64,000 nt of DNA from the NCBI GenBank assembly GCA_016617785.1, contig JADILM010000011.1, forward strand, positions 124,001-188,000. Direction: 5' to 3'. The stretch comes from Sporobolomyces roseus (taxonomy: Eukaryota > Basidiomycota > Microbotryomycetes > Sporidiobolales > Sporidiobolaceae). This document shows positions 33,229 through 44,800 of the stretch, in pieces. Both the position numbers and the translations under genes were made by a program. A model generated the notes under the pieces. It was not told the DNA's origin, did not search any database, and worked only from the letters and a program-made list of their open reading frames with translations. How positions within the stretch are numbered: the stretch's first letter is position 1; each line of letters opens with the position of its first letter.

Positions 33229-35204
33229 TTATTTCGACATGGCCCCCTCTACAACTCCTTTCCAAATCCTCTCGTTGACCCCTTTCGCCCTCCCCAACCC
33301 TTTCCTCAACCCCTCCAATTCCTTCTCCAACCCTTCGATCTTCCTTCTCATTTCCCTCTTCTCCTCCTCATCTTGCCCTCCCTTCTCCCCAATCTCTCCT
33401 CCTCCTCCTCCTCCTCCTCCCAAACTCACTCCTCCTCCTCGTCCCTCAAACCCACTCAACCCTTTCGCAATTCCAATCAATTCTTCCACATCCACTTGAC
33501 TCTCTCCCAACCTAGTCCAAACCCCTCTCCCACTTTTCCCACCCCTCTCCCTCTCCTCAACTCCCATCACTCCCCTCCCCAATACAGCCGCAACTTCTCG
33601 TTGTACACTCGAATTCCCTTCAGAACCCATAGAACCTGGATGTAAGATTGTAGTCAAGAATGGTAGACCACCATAAGGAGTTGAAGATGGAGGAGGGTTC
33701 AAAATCCTGGTTGGTAAGAGTGAAGGGAGGGATAGGATGTGAGTTTGAGAAGAGTTGAGAGTCGTTAAGAGTAATGTTGGTGAGTAGGGGGACAAATGAA
33801 GTGCAGTTATGGGTTCACTACACGCCACAAGAGGAGAAAAGTTTAGTTTGGGAAAGAAAGGGAGAGAGAGAGAGAGAGTTTTGAAAGCGTACGTAAGGGT
33901 ATAAGTAATTCCTGGTACATCATCAACTTCTACTCTCTCCAATTCACCAGAGATTCCAGTACCTCCCACCGCAGTCACGTGGTGGTGGGAGAAAGAGTCT
34001 TCTTTCCCTTGTGCGTACAAGTTGACTCGAGTAACCTTTGCTCCAGTCGTAGTTGATTTCTCGTTTGAAGTTGAGGTGGTTCGAGTACAGGCGAAGAAGA
34101 AACGTTCGAGGGGATCTAAAGCGAGGTGTTGGATCGGGGAAGGGAATTGAAAGGTTGTTAAGAGGGATGCTGGAGTCGTGGATAAATCCCAGATCTACCG
34201 AATAAACGAACGGATCAATGAGATGGGTTAAGGGAGACAAGAGAGGAGAGGAGGAGACGTGAGATTTACTTTGACGGTACCATCTTGAGAACCAGTGAAT
34301 ACTCTACAGTTTGGGAAAGAACCTAAACCGATTTTGAGTGAGGTGATCGAGAGGGTATGATCTGAGAGAGTTGCGAATGGGGTTGGAGGGTTCATGGGTG
34401 TACTCGTTAGGATTCTGTGATTGAAACCGTCGGAAAGTGGAGTGAGCTAATAGTGAGGGGAAAAGGGAATAGGAGAGGAGAGAGAGAGAGAGTCGTACCT
34501 TCCGATGGACCAGACTGAACAACCTGCATCTTCTGATGCTGTGATTAAGGCAGCACCATCTTGAGTCCAGGCGAGGCACGAGATTGAACGATAGTGAGCA
34601 TCCAAAGTAGCTAATAAATGACCTGTTGAAATCTAGTGTGCGAAAAAACGAAAAGGACCTCTCCCAACGAATCAGTTCTGAGCCGGATCACGGATTAGAG
34701 AGAAGGAAGACGGGAACTTACCTCCCATAAGAATATCCTACCATCCCCTGTACCCCCAGCTAGGTAGTTACCATCTGGTGAAGCAGAAATAGTGTTTAAT
34801 CTAACCGGAGGAATCAATCTTTGAACTGTCGATTCCTTTTCACATACTCCTCATCCTGGTGTTAGCTCTCATTGTCCTCTCTCTCTGTACATCAAAAGAG
34901 AGGTAGGTGGAGTGAGTGAGAGACTTACTCTAGTGAAATTCCAAACGTTCAACATTGCTCTCCCATCTTTACCTCCCAATCCAAACAATACACCTCCGAC
35001 TCCATTCCCACCTTGTACGAAACACGTCGTCTCACCACCAAGTTGAGATTCTGGTTCTTTACCTTTGGTCGAGACGGTGGTTGATGGTTGAGGAGGTGAT
35101 TTGAACGAGAATAAGAGTTGACCTGTTGATGGATTGTGAAGGGATGTTAAAGGGAGTGGAGAGGCTGATGGAGTAGAAGTGAGTACTAGTTCAGTTAGTG
35201 ACAT
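33229..35204 (-). CDS. IPI3: Ipi3/WDR18-type WD40 protein of the Rix1 complex
   Basis: Starts MSLTELVLTSTPSASP at 35204; at least five exons joined by short introns. WD repeats are spread over the exons: TISASPDGNYLAGGTGDGRI, AHYRSISCLAWTQDGAALI followed by TASEDAGCSVWSI, SITSLKIGLG...VFTGSQDGTVKIWDL, and PIQHLALDPLERFFFACT. The last exon has ACSEPITALHLSPYSPTLLL and ends in a Gly-rich stretch and a coiled coil (EMRRKIEGLEKELEGLRKGL). This order and the C-terminal coiled coil fit Ipi3 (Crb3; WDR18 in animals), which with Rix1 and Ipi1 processes ITS2 and remodels pre-60S particles in the nucleus. Other WD40 proteins are possible but less likely. Confidence 0.8.
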
Positions 35205-35449
35205 GACTAGTGGTCGTGGTGAGGTGAGAGGGCTGGTTCGAGATGAAGAAGAGAGAGAAGAAACTTGAACTCTTTTTTCAAAGTCGAACACTCCTCCTTT
35301 TTATTCTTCATCACACTCTGGAATTCCACTATCGAATCTCACCACGACCACTCTCCTTAACTTCCAACTCACTCACTCGAAACGCGCGTACAAGACTCTC
35401 ACCAAAGGAAAGGGGGCCGAGTTCCCTCCCTCTCTCTCTCTCTCTTCAA

Positions 35450-37533
35450 ATGGGAAAACGCCACGACCCTGCCTCGATTCGAGCTAGTAAGAGGCCTTCC
35501 TCGACTTTGTCAGTCATCAGTAAAGGTCGAGCGAAAACTCGTTCTGATAAACCCAAAGTAAGTCACCAAATAAAACGTCACACTCTCTTAACCCAAACAC
35601 TTCCCCCTTCTCTTCACGCTTGCTGACTCCCTTAAGAATCGCAAATGTAGTTGATAGAAGATCCAGATCGAGAAGAACAAGTATTGTCGCTTCAATTGAG
35701 AGAGAATGGATTATACGCCGCAAATATTCTAGGAGGTAACGTTCCCCCCCTCCCACTTCTCCCTTTCTTTCTCTCCCCACTGATGAGTTAAGTGTGAGGG
35801 AATAGATGGGAATTGTCTATTCAGAGCATTGAGTGATCAATTATTCGGTTCCCCTTCCCAACACTTACAATTGAGGCATCAAATTTGTGATTTCCTCGCT
35901 TCAGAGAGTGAACAAGAACGGTTCAAAGTTTTCGTAGATTTGGACGATTACAAAGGTGGTTGGTCCGGCTATGTTAGAGAAATGCGTCAACCCGGTAAAT
36001 CCCTTTCTTCACTCTTCTCACGTACCCACTACCTCTCGAGTTTGTTACTGATGAAGAGAGAGGGAGTTTGCGTTTTGTAGGTACTTATGGAACGAATATA
36101 GAATTGTCAGCTTTCGTTCATTTGTATCAGAGGTCGATCAAGATTTTTCAACCCGGTTTGGTTTACGTTATGCAACCTGAACCCTCGACAACTCGTTCAT
36201 CATCCTCTTCACCTTCGACTTCGAATACACCTCTTCCTTCACTCCCACCATCAATGACTGAGGATAACGGGAAAGGTTTGAGTGCGAGGGAGAAGAGATT
36301 GAAAGTTAGGGAAGAGAAGAACAAATTGAAAGATTCAACGAGTTTAGAGAAGGGTTCAACGTCGAAGGGCAAGGGGAAAGGTAAATCGAAGGAATCCTGT
36401 TCCATTGAGGCTTCAATGACGAATGAGAAGAGTGAGAAGAAAGAGGAAGAGGGACCGTTGTGTATCGTTTATCATTCGTGGGAACATTACTCAAGTTTGA
36501 GGAATCTGAAAGGTCCTCATACTGGTCCTCCTAGATTACGAATCGTACGTCTTTCTACTCTTAACTTTTCTAGCGACGATCCTCGCTAATCGGTGAGTGG
36601 AAGAGTGCACAGGCTAGACCAGTTTCACCTTCACTAGTAGAGCATCCTTCAGCTTCAGCCTCTGCTTCTCCACCTCGAGCACTCTCACCTCCCACTCCCG
36701 ATGAACCCCCACCCCCCTTCGAACGCTCAGAAGACGTCTCAATGTCTTCTCCGCCTGATCCCTCCCGCTCCTCCGAACCCTCTTCTCGTCGTTCCTCTCT
36801 CCGAAACACCTCGGCACTTCCTCCCTTACCTTCCGAACCTCGACCGAATCCTTCTACCTCCTCCTCCTCGAATACTCGACCCCTCCGAACCTACTCTCGT
36901 AAAGATCGTTCAAAACCTCTTCACTCGACCTCCTCCTCGAATCCTCCCTCGTCCAGCAACAAACGAGATCGAACTTTACTACTACTCAGTAACTCGCATA
37001 CTCTCGATACGGCAGAAGATGAATACCTCTCATCAGGTCAACACCGTGGACAATCTCCAGCCCTCACAAATTCCTCCTCCTCTACCACTACGGCGACCAG
37101 TAACGAAGGAGAAACTAGTTCCACTTCCACTTCCATTTCCACTTCCACTTCGCACAAGGAACAGAAACCCTCAGAAGCCGAAGAGGAAGGAACAGAGGAA
37201 GATAGTTCGATCGATTCAGATTCTGAATCTTTATCTATTCAGAACCTTCTCCGTCCGAACACGAATCACCTCAAACCGACTGTGACGGAATTGAGCTCTT
37301 CGGTTAGTCCGGAGAAACCTACGAGAAGAGGAGGAGGAGTGAGGGGTCCTACGGGGAGGGAGAAGAAGGAATTAGCGAGAGTTAGGAGAATGGAAAGGAG
37401 GAGGATAGTTAACAAAGGGAGTAGTGATGGGAAAGAAGAAGAAGAGGGGAGGGTGTTGAGGAGTGGGAAGAGAATCGGCAAAGGGGAGGAGGAGGAAGGG
37501 TTGGGAGGTAAAGTCAGGGAATTGTTTATTTAA
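35450..37533 (+). CDS. OTU-domain deubiquitinase, OTUD3-like
   Basis: Starts MGKRHDPASIRASKRPS at 35450 and has five or so exons. The OTU fold is spread over exons 2-4: ENGLYAANILG, then DGNCLFRALSDQLFG (catalytic Asp and Cys), ERFKVFVDLDDYKGGWSGYV, GTYGTNIELSAFVHLYQRS, and CIVYHSWEHYSSLRNLKGPH with the catalytic His. This matches the OTUD3-type cysteine proteases that cut ubiquitin chains. A Lys/Glu-rich insert splits the domain before the His strand. The C-terminal about 300 residues, from ARPVSPSLVEHPSAS on, are Ser/Pro/Glu-rich with a basic end (RRMERRRIVNKGS), probably disordered and possibly nuclear. The first intron follows KPK with GTAAGT. It diverges from IPI3, starts 245 bp apart. 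Confidence 0.85.
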
Positions 37534-39925
37534 TGAGGGAGGCGTACCAACCTTTGCGACGACGAGTTACGATCCTCAGCCAGCCACTCGCTACTACTTT
37601 CTCACCTACACGTTCCTTTTCGTCAGCTCTCGCTGGATAGGATCACGAAACCTATTCTTACGCTCATTCTCTCTCTCTCGATCCTTCCTTTCTACCTCGC
37701 CCTCTCAACGCTACGCTTCCTCACACAAGCCCCCGCACCTCACTTCTAGCGGAATCAACCTAGCTTCTTGTTCCCCCTCACCATGCCCCGTCTCTCTCAC
37801 GTCTTTTCCCCCCTCTTATCCGAATTTATCTCTCGTTGTGCATTTTCTCTCTCCCTCCCTCTCTCTTTACGATGCTCTCTCTCGTTTGTTTTCGAATTTA
37901 CGTTCCCTCACGAGACTTTTTTAAGTGTAACATGTTGTTTTTACTACTCGCTCTACAGTATCCTCCAAGTAAAAGTTTTCTTTGTGCGAGTTCGTTCTCG
38001 CCAGGACAAATTCTCGTGACTCTGCCAATGACTCCCCTCGTTCGAGCGACGTTCCTCACTCTCCCGCGGCGCTAGCGGGGTAGATGAATGTCGTGGGATT
38101 GATCCACTGGTTTGTCAGAGTGAGGGCGGCTAGAAGGAGACATGAATGAGGAGAGAGAATATTCAATCAAAGCTTGAATCTGTGACGAGTCGATCGACTG
38201 TAGGAACCGGTCTCAGATGTTGCCGGCACTGACAAGCGACACGGTTCGAGAACTGAAGAAGGGCCTGAAGAGGAGAGAAGGCAACAGAAGAGACTTGAGA
38301 AGCGAGGAGCAGAGAATGAGCTTTCGAGGGAGTCGCCCATCGAAGCGTATCCAGGGAAGCTCGAGAGAAGCGCGGCGGAGGCCGAGGACGAGAACGGGTG
38401 TGTACATGGCGACCACTCTAGACTATCTCTACGAAAAGATTGGTGAGTAGAGGAAAGGAGACGCACAAAAGATGTCTAGAGAAGAATGCCCGTTACGATC
38501 GCGAAGCGATTCGATTCAACACCCGCTGAGTGGCCGCAAGGGAGTGCGTGTGCGATTCCTTGATCTGCGTCGAGACGAACGAAAGAAGAGTCAGTAAACC
38601 TTAATCTCAAATTCCCTCAATTTCGTCTGATCTCCCTCGCCTCAGCCTCTCGCATCAACCCCAACGTGTGGTGTGTGTGTGTGAAGTGCTCAGTAAGATT
38701 GCTAAATAAAAAGTTTGTATCGGCATCCAATTCCCGGCGAAGGGTTGGTAAAATTACGACGGAGAAAGAAGACATAAAGCGTTTATTGGTGTTGTCATCT
38801 TTGCGTTCTTCTTTTCACACACATGACATGATGGAGGTGGAGGAAGGAGGAGACGAGAGAAGAAGGGGAGGGGGGGAAGAGGTAGCTTACGGGTGGAAAC
38901 AGATAGTGCGAGGAGATTAAATACACTTGACGGGAACGACGAGAAGCTGGCAGAGGTGCCGACGGTCAGATTCCGGACTCAAAACTCTCACGAAAAGGGA
39001 AGACGACGAGACTAACGAAATCGAGTAAAGTTTCGTTGCAAGGTCGTAGAGGAACTACAGATCAGAAAAAAGAACGTTCGATTCGTCGAAGACAAATCGA
39101 ACGCGGGCCTAGGAGCTGTACATGTCGATGAGTGTTGTCAAGCGTTCGAGCTGTTGAATAGGCACTAAGCTGTGAGGAAGGGAAGCAAAAGTAGGGGTCA
39201 GTTCATATAGCTCGACAAAAGCGAATCGACATTGTTATCCCCCTATCCCTTGTGTCTCCTTCCTTCATTCCTTCCGGCAATCCCAGTTGGATAGTGTGTG
39301 GAAGCCCTCAGTTACCGTTGTAAATTGTAAACATTGTATTTCGAATACGGGCTGTAACCTCCGTTTCTATCGATTCATGCAGTGTGAATAGTTTGTCATC
39401 AATGGGCCTCCCAATCTCCTTCCTTGTTTCCTTTCTCCTTCATTCGATTGTAGTGTTTGGCTTGAGGGAGACGAGAGATGGAGGAAAACTTACGTTGAAA
39501 AGTTCGAGAGAGAGTCGAAGCTAGAGGCACTGTGGTCGAGCAGGTCAAATACAGAGCTGGCTCGTTGGTTGTGCTATAGAGGCGATTGTTTAGCGAGGAA
39601 GAGAGGGACAGTAGCGAGACCCTCCAAAAAGAAACCTTTTCCTCCCTTTCAGATTTTTCAGCCATTTCCAGCAACTCGTGGTTTTCACTTCTTTCGCTTC
39701 TTAAAAAGTCGAAACGTCTTTCTCTTCTCCTCTCTTTACATTCTGCTTCTCGACTTGGCCTACGATCCGCTTCTCTTACGCTTGCTTTCTCGACTCCTCT
39801 CTGATTTTGCTGCTTCGTGACTATCCTCCCGATTCTTTGCTCAGTGACGAGGGGTCCTCCTGCTGTTTCGCCGTTACAAGTTCAACCTGATCACCATCAA
39901 TACGTGAGCGCTTCCTTTCACTACT
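37534..39925. other. Gene-poor stretch of 2.4 kb
   Basis: No convincing gene. Short frames on both strands (for example plus 38217-38450, minus 38466-38167, minus 39674-39399) lack recognisable motifs. There is a short TG repeat at about 38668-38682 and CT-rich tracts at 37650-37870. Its right end borders the inverted repeat. An RNA gene or diverged coding gene could be missed here. Confidence 0.4.
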
Positions 39926-40427
39926 GATGAGGATGAAGATGAAGGGGATGAAGATGTAGTCGATAAAGGTGAAACGGAATTGAGTAATCAAGAAGTGAAA
40001 GATTTGGATCAATTGACTGGAAACGTCGTCAATCTCCTCAATACGTGAGCCTACTGGTTCTTCCACGACTACTCTTGCGGATACTGACGAGACCACGATC
40101 GATAGGTACGCACAATCACTCGGTCCTTCTTCCTCTCGAGCTTCTTCTCGACCTCAAACCCCTTCACTCTCGACGATTCCTCAACCTCTTCCCATGTCTT
40201 CGATCTCCCACTCTGCGCCTGGATCTCACTATGGATCTCGCAACCAGACACCCTACAATTCTCGACCCGGTAGTTCAGCTGGTTTCAATCATCAAGGACC
40301 TCCTTCACATAACGGTTTCGGTAGTTCAGGACAAGGTGGACAAAGTCGAGGCGGAGGATACGCGGGAGGAGGGTTCTCACGAGGAGGTGGAAGAGGAGGA
40401 GGGGGTGCAGGCGGAAGTTGGAGATGA
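39926..40427 (+). pseudogene. Duplicated 3' tail of the DEAH-box helicase gene
   Basis: This plus-strand piece repeats the end of the helicase gene whose full copy is on the minus strand at 46132-51352. It has the acidic DEDEDEGDEDVVDKGETELS segment, the last intron (GTGAGC...GATAG) and the last exon with the Gly-rich end (RGGGRGGGGAGGSWR), then the stop at 40427 and a nearly identical 3' flank. There is no helicase core and no start, so it is a fragment carried by the inverted repeat. The last intron is diverged in its first half; the exons differ at only a few positions (for example PYNSRPG against PYSSRPG). Confidence 0.85.
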
Positions 40428-40790
40428 AAGAACACTTTGAGCTTTCTCTAGATCATTTCGACTTTCTCGCTCTTTCGTTCGTCTCTCATTCGCTTTCTTC
40501 TTCGTATACGATACTATAGAACACCGGAAAAATGTATATACTCGTTTCCAAATCAAACAAAACAAACAGAGAGAGAGAAAGAGAGGGCCGAGAGGAGAAT
40601 GAAATCTACGATAGACCCTCGACGACATCGAGTCGCAACTTCAAGCGAGCTACAATCACAGCTGACGTATCAGCTTTCGAGTTGCAATGACTGAGAATCC
40701 GCTCGGGACTTGCCAAGTTCGCTATGAAGATCGAGCAGCTGTAAAGAGACCTCTTCTGGTGTCGAAATCTCGACGAGAGGTGAAAGGGAT
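39926..40790 (+). repeat. Inverted repeat, left arm, about 0.86 kb
   Basis: Nearly identical to 45770-46632 in reverse orientation. It covers the helicase tail, its 3' flank and the last coding part of the dsRBD gene on the other strand. Similarity stops abruptly near 39926 (inside helicase coding sequence) and fades near 40790 (inside the dsRBD gene). Confidence 0.85.
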
Positions 40791-41831
40791 GTCTCAGTAG
40801 AGGAGGCTACAGTCGATGCTGGACATATCTGCTTCTGCGCACGCTCTGCAAAAGTACGATCGAATCAGTCGGAAACGGGAAGCGATATCGAGAATCAAGA
40901 ACGAAGCTCACCTCGCTCCTCCTTCAACTGTTTCACTTCCGCTCTTAGCTGCTCGCGTTCTTGCTTGATGACATCCCTCTCACCACGGACCATGTCAAGC
41001 GACGCCTTGCATCGTCCGAGCTCCTTTGCGAGTTCGATCAATTTCGCCTTGAGATCCTGCGAAAGCTCTGGGGAGCTGTCGGGTTCCATACTCGTTTCCA
41101 CAGGTTTTTGAAACTCTTTGACTGCCGTCCCGGCTTGCCAGAGTCGTTGATTCGCGTCTCCAGTGCTCAGAGCCCTCGTCTGTGACCTTGTCTCCGTCAT
41201 CCTTTTCTCGCGGACCCACACCATCCAAAGTTTCGGTTCGGACGTTATTAAGTGATTCACGCTGTCGAGAGAAGCGAGTCGTCCAGCGACTTCTCGATCC
41301 GGAGACTGACCAACTCCAAGTCGAGAACCTCCTATCGAAAGCTGATAGGTTACCGATGGCTGATTAGAAACGCGTTGAAGCTCGAATGGTGGCAAGGAGG
41401 ATAGTCTCGCTGCCGATGGAGCGTCGAACAAAGCGCGGAGAAGGAGTACGAGTCCAGAGCGAAATTGGAGAATCGAGTGGTGGTGAAACGTTGAGAATTT
41501 GTGAAGGCATTATGCAGCAACCGCGCAGGAGCAAGTTCAGGCAGAGAGAAGGGTAGTCAACAGGGAATCAGAACTTCACCGTGTTCGTCTAGTAGAACAA
41601 TGAGAACGACTCACAATACCATGCGAGAAACTGGAGAGCTTCCTTCCATGTGATGCTGTTGCCGTTCGACAGAGCGCCTGCGAGTCCTTTCTTATCGCAA
41701 TGAGTCTTCCCCTGAAAGCCCCCTACTGGACAGAGCGACGACACCGTGATTGTGGGGTCCATTCGAATCAGCGTCACTTGTTGCTGCCAGTTCGTTTTCG
41801 ATTGTTGTAGAGGCTCTACGAGGTGATAGAG
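40670..41831 (-). CDS. dsRNA-binding-domain/coiled-coil protein C (left)
   Basis: I read exons at about 41831-41590, 41430-40903 and 40845-40670; the 5' end is not fixed and an upstream exon is likely. Two dsRBD-like halves are visible: GGFQGKTHCDKKGLAGALSN in the first exon, and NQPSVTYQLSIGGSRLGVG followed by DREVAGRLASLDSVNHL in the second, which fit the strand-strand-helix end of the dsRNA-binding fold. A coiled coil follows (RGERDVIKQEREQLRAEVK, KEERGE). The last exon ends with EISTPEEVSLQLLDLHSELG and LQLES, identical to the paralogue at 44801-45889 because it lies in the inverted repeat. dsRBD proteins bind structured RNA; the role here is unknown. Conserved basic residues for RNA contact are not obvious. 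Confidence 0.5.
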
Positions 41832-42185
41832 CTATGTTTATGTCGTTTCAGTTGGTAAAGGAGGGTCGAAGATGAGCGCTGAGCGTGAGGGAAAAGTTTC
41901 TCGTTTGCAGCGCCGTCCACCTGATTCTATCTCTCTGTCGGGAATATCCGAACCTGCTCGAGATACTTGTGAGACTATCAAAGTAGGAGAGGACAGACCA
42001 GGGCGAGCTCCAGTAAATACGTCGAGTTCGTACGATTTTTCGTCACGCGAATTTCGCTCCGCTCTCGCAATGTTGCAGGAGTTCTTGTAAAGCATTCTCA
42101 ATAACGTAGGAGTCTTCAATACCGTAACAACATCACAAATAAAGCTACTCAAACCCTTGAAACTCACGAAAGTTTTGAACTCGAA

Positions 42186-43222
42186 TTAATAGGGTTCCGC
42201 TGCAACTCTCCTAGACTGAACACCTCCTCCATTCGATCCCTGACTTGTACCCACCGATGAGAAAGTAGCCCATGAGGAAGGTGCAGCTCGATGAGTGGCT
42301 CCCGCGTAGCCGCCGACTAGATGATTAGGAGCTTGCGAAGGAATAGGTGGAGCGGGAAGATTGAGGTGCTGAGCGTAGAAAGTCGGTTGAGGCGGTCGAG
42401 AGATGGGTAGGTGTTGCTGAGGATACGTAATCGTGTGATGGGAAGCGGGAGGAATGGGAGAAATGGGAGAAATGGGAGAAATGGGAGAAATGGGAGAAAG
42501 GGGAGAAACTGGTGAAAGCGCGGGAGGTGAAGGAGTGTGGTTGAGCTGAGTCAGGTCCGTCTCTGATTTTGATCGAGCCATATTCTCCAAGACACTGACT
42601 ACACTTCCACCTCCTTTCTGATTCAATTCCTTCAGCCTCAATGATTTCAAGCTCGTTCCAGCACTTGAACGTCTTCGCAACTTCCTCACTGTCCACTTTC
42701 TCTCCTCGGCAGAGTCGATGGTTGTGTCTGAGAAGATTGAGACGGGGCGAGAGGAAGCTGGAGTGACTGGACGAGATCGAGGGAGGTCTTTTTCATCTTG
42801 TTCGTTTCGTTGAGATCGGTTTCGAATTCGATGAATGATCCAGAATAGCCCGATAATGATGGCGAGTCCTCCAATAGCTCCTCCGATAGCTCCTCCGATC
42901 AGAGCAGGCTGAGGTCCAGGAGTACCAGTTGTTACCATCGACTGAATCGATCCTCCGGCGTACATGACTGGAGAAGCTCTCGAGGTTGATTGAGAGAGTG
43001 TAGGTTGACTGGGCGAGCTCGAAGGAGAAGGATGTCGAGAGTTCGTGGCTGGTATCATCGATACTCAGCCTCCAGCGAGACTGAATGAAGAACAAGGAAC
43101 TCACCTGAGGTTTCCTTATCTTTCGAAATTCCCGCTTCTCTACCAGTACCCTCGATAACGGCAGCCTCGATGTTGTGCATGAGCTCGATATCTACCTGTC
43201 TAAGGTCCTGGGAGTCGCTCAT
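42186..43222 (-). CDS. Single-pass membrane protein with Ser/Pro-rich tail
   Basis: Starts at ATG 43222 (MSDSQDLRQVDIELMHNIEA). A short intron (GTGAGT, acceptor near GGCTGAG) appears to join it to the exon containing MIPATNSRHPSPSSS, though the acceptor is unusual. After a Ser/Thr/Pro-rich stretch comes one clear membrane span (ALIGGAIGGAIGGLAIIIGL) followed by basic residues (HRIRNRSQRN), so the Ser/Thr-rich N-terminal part would be outside and the long tail inside. The tail has a run of SPI repeats from a tandem DNA repeat. This is the design of many fungal mucin-like or sensor-like membrane proteins, but no family is recognised. The GGAIGG pattern could promote dimerisation. Confidence 0.5.
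42456..42503. repeat. Short tandem repeat, 9-bp unit
   Basis: The unit GGGAGAAAT is repeated about five times and encodes the Ser-Pro-Ile repeat in the membrane protein on the minus strand. Such in-frame repeats vary in number between strains. Confidence 0.8.
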
Positions 43223-43685
43223 CCTCGTCGTCGTCGAAATCGAAGAGAAAGATAAGGAAAGGAAGAAAGAGAGCAAAGCATGTGGCGGAATCTCAACGCC
43301 CAGACGAGCGATCCGTGCATCTAAGGTGTCCGAGCCGATGCAGCGAAGGGATGATCGAGAAAGAAGACTCGGTGAGCAAAGTGGGAAGAAAAAGAAGGAA
43401 ATAAGCGAATAGGAGGCGAAATCTTCGATCTTTTGGAACCGACAGCATCCATTGGCTTTATCAGCTCGGCGGAAGTCCCACACATCGGCGACTTCCCGCC
43501 AACAGGAGGAAAAGCGTAGAGAGCAGTTCTTCCGAAAACGAGGTCAAAGCGCTCGAAATCGCTTTCTCTCGAGATGCTCCTTTCGGAGGCAGACTTATCG
43601 ATATTAGCAGTTGTACAGAGAAAAGGAGACAGAATGGAACAGCAGAAAAGGAAAGAGGAAGTGTTATGGAATGAAATCCTTTACT

Positions 43686-44640
43686 TTACTCCCACTTTGA
43701 CCAGTCTCTCCTGGCTTTCACACCACCGATATCTCCGACGTGCTCCAAGTTGACGATCCTGTTACGAGCGTCAATTGAAGGCGAAGGACGAGGATCAATG
43801 GCTGCCGCCGTGATATCTGGAGAGCTCGATTGCGAAGCTTGAGATGCGCTAGGTTGTATGCCAGTCGGATTCGAGACCTCCTCCGTCGTTGATGGCATAT
43901 CGGGATTCCCAGGAGTCCGTTCATCTTTCCTTCCCGCTGTTAAGCCAACCCCTAATCCTACTGCAAGAGCGACAACGACAATCAACCCAAGTAAAATCAT
44001 GAAAGTTCTCGGTTTCTGCCACCATTTCAACTCCTTCCTTTTCCTCCTAGGTACTGATCGTTTCCCTTTCGAAACTCCCCCTCCATTGCGAGCTTGACGG
44101 TGACGAGGATCTTTCGAAGGTCGAGAAGGGTAACGACCGACTCCTGCTTGTTGCGATGATTTCTCCAAGTTCGTCTCTTTACTCGAGTGTCGTACTTTAC
44201 TGCTCGGTTTGCGATCGATCGGTCCATCTCGAGTTCGTGAAGCGTAGGGAAGGGAGCTAGCGGGGACGGGATTAGAGGGAGGAGAAGGAGGTCGATCAGG
44301 AGCTGCAGCAGTATTGCGAGGTTTCAGCTGAAGTAGATCCGGATCGTATCCTTCCTGTTTGAAGTCTGGCAAATTCAGCAATGCACAGGCGATAAGCTGA
44401 AGAAGGAAGAGCTCGAACCTGTTTGTCTTCCTGAGTGAGCTTGATTCCTTCCGCCTCATTGAGATATCGATCTCCTCCTCCTCCTCCTCCTGCAGCTGGA
44501 CCTACTGTAGAGCTGGGTCGATGGAAGCTAGGTCGAGATTGTGAAGCGAACCCTGCATGATTTGAGTGACCGATGGAGGACTCGGTTGTTGAATGAGGGA
44601 TAGGGAGTCCGTGCGAGTTACTGTCTGGAGCGCGGGACAT
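43686..44640 (-). CDS. Single-pass membrane protein with basic N-terminal region
   Basis: Starts at ATG 44640 (MSRAPDSNSHGLPIPHS). The first exon reads to about 44418 and ends near LTQEDKQ; the second frame begins before DFKQEGYDPDLLQLKPRN. The junction near 44416-44360 is not resolved: a GTTCGA donor and two candidate acceptors exist, but only one gives the right phase and the intron would be 22 bp. The N-terminal half is hydrophilic with basic clusters (KGKRSVPRRKRKELKWWQK) next to one membrane span (FMILLGLIVVVALAVGLGVG), followed by a Ser/Thr-rich C-terminal part with the stop at 43686. The positive-inside rule suggests a type II orientation. Family unknown. It lies head to head with dsRBD gene C'. 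Confidence 0.5.
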
Positions 44641-44800
44641 CTCAGAGTTGCTTTAGTCGATTAGGAAGAAGGAGAGGGAAGAGGGAGAAGAGGGACAGAC
44701 GAGAGGGAGAGAGAGGAGGCCTTCGTGAAGACCGCGGAAATTTCGGAAACTCCGAAGTCCCCTTGACGAACTGTTCGCCTCTTTCCTCTTGATCCTACAG

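Noticed and set aside
33239..33499. Plus-strand Pro/Ser-rich frame
   Set aside because: Antisense of the Gly-rich and coiled-coil end of IPI3.
38217..38450. Plus-strand frame of 77 codons
   Set aside because: Arg-rich composition without motif, no promoter or splice support, and an equally long frame on the other strand.
40377..40628. Identical 83-codon frames at 40628-40377 (-) and 45931-46182 (+)
   Set aside because: They are antisense to the helicase tail and its 3' flank inside the inverted repeat; identity comes from the repeat, not from a gene.
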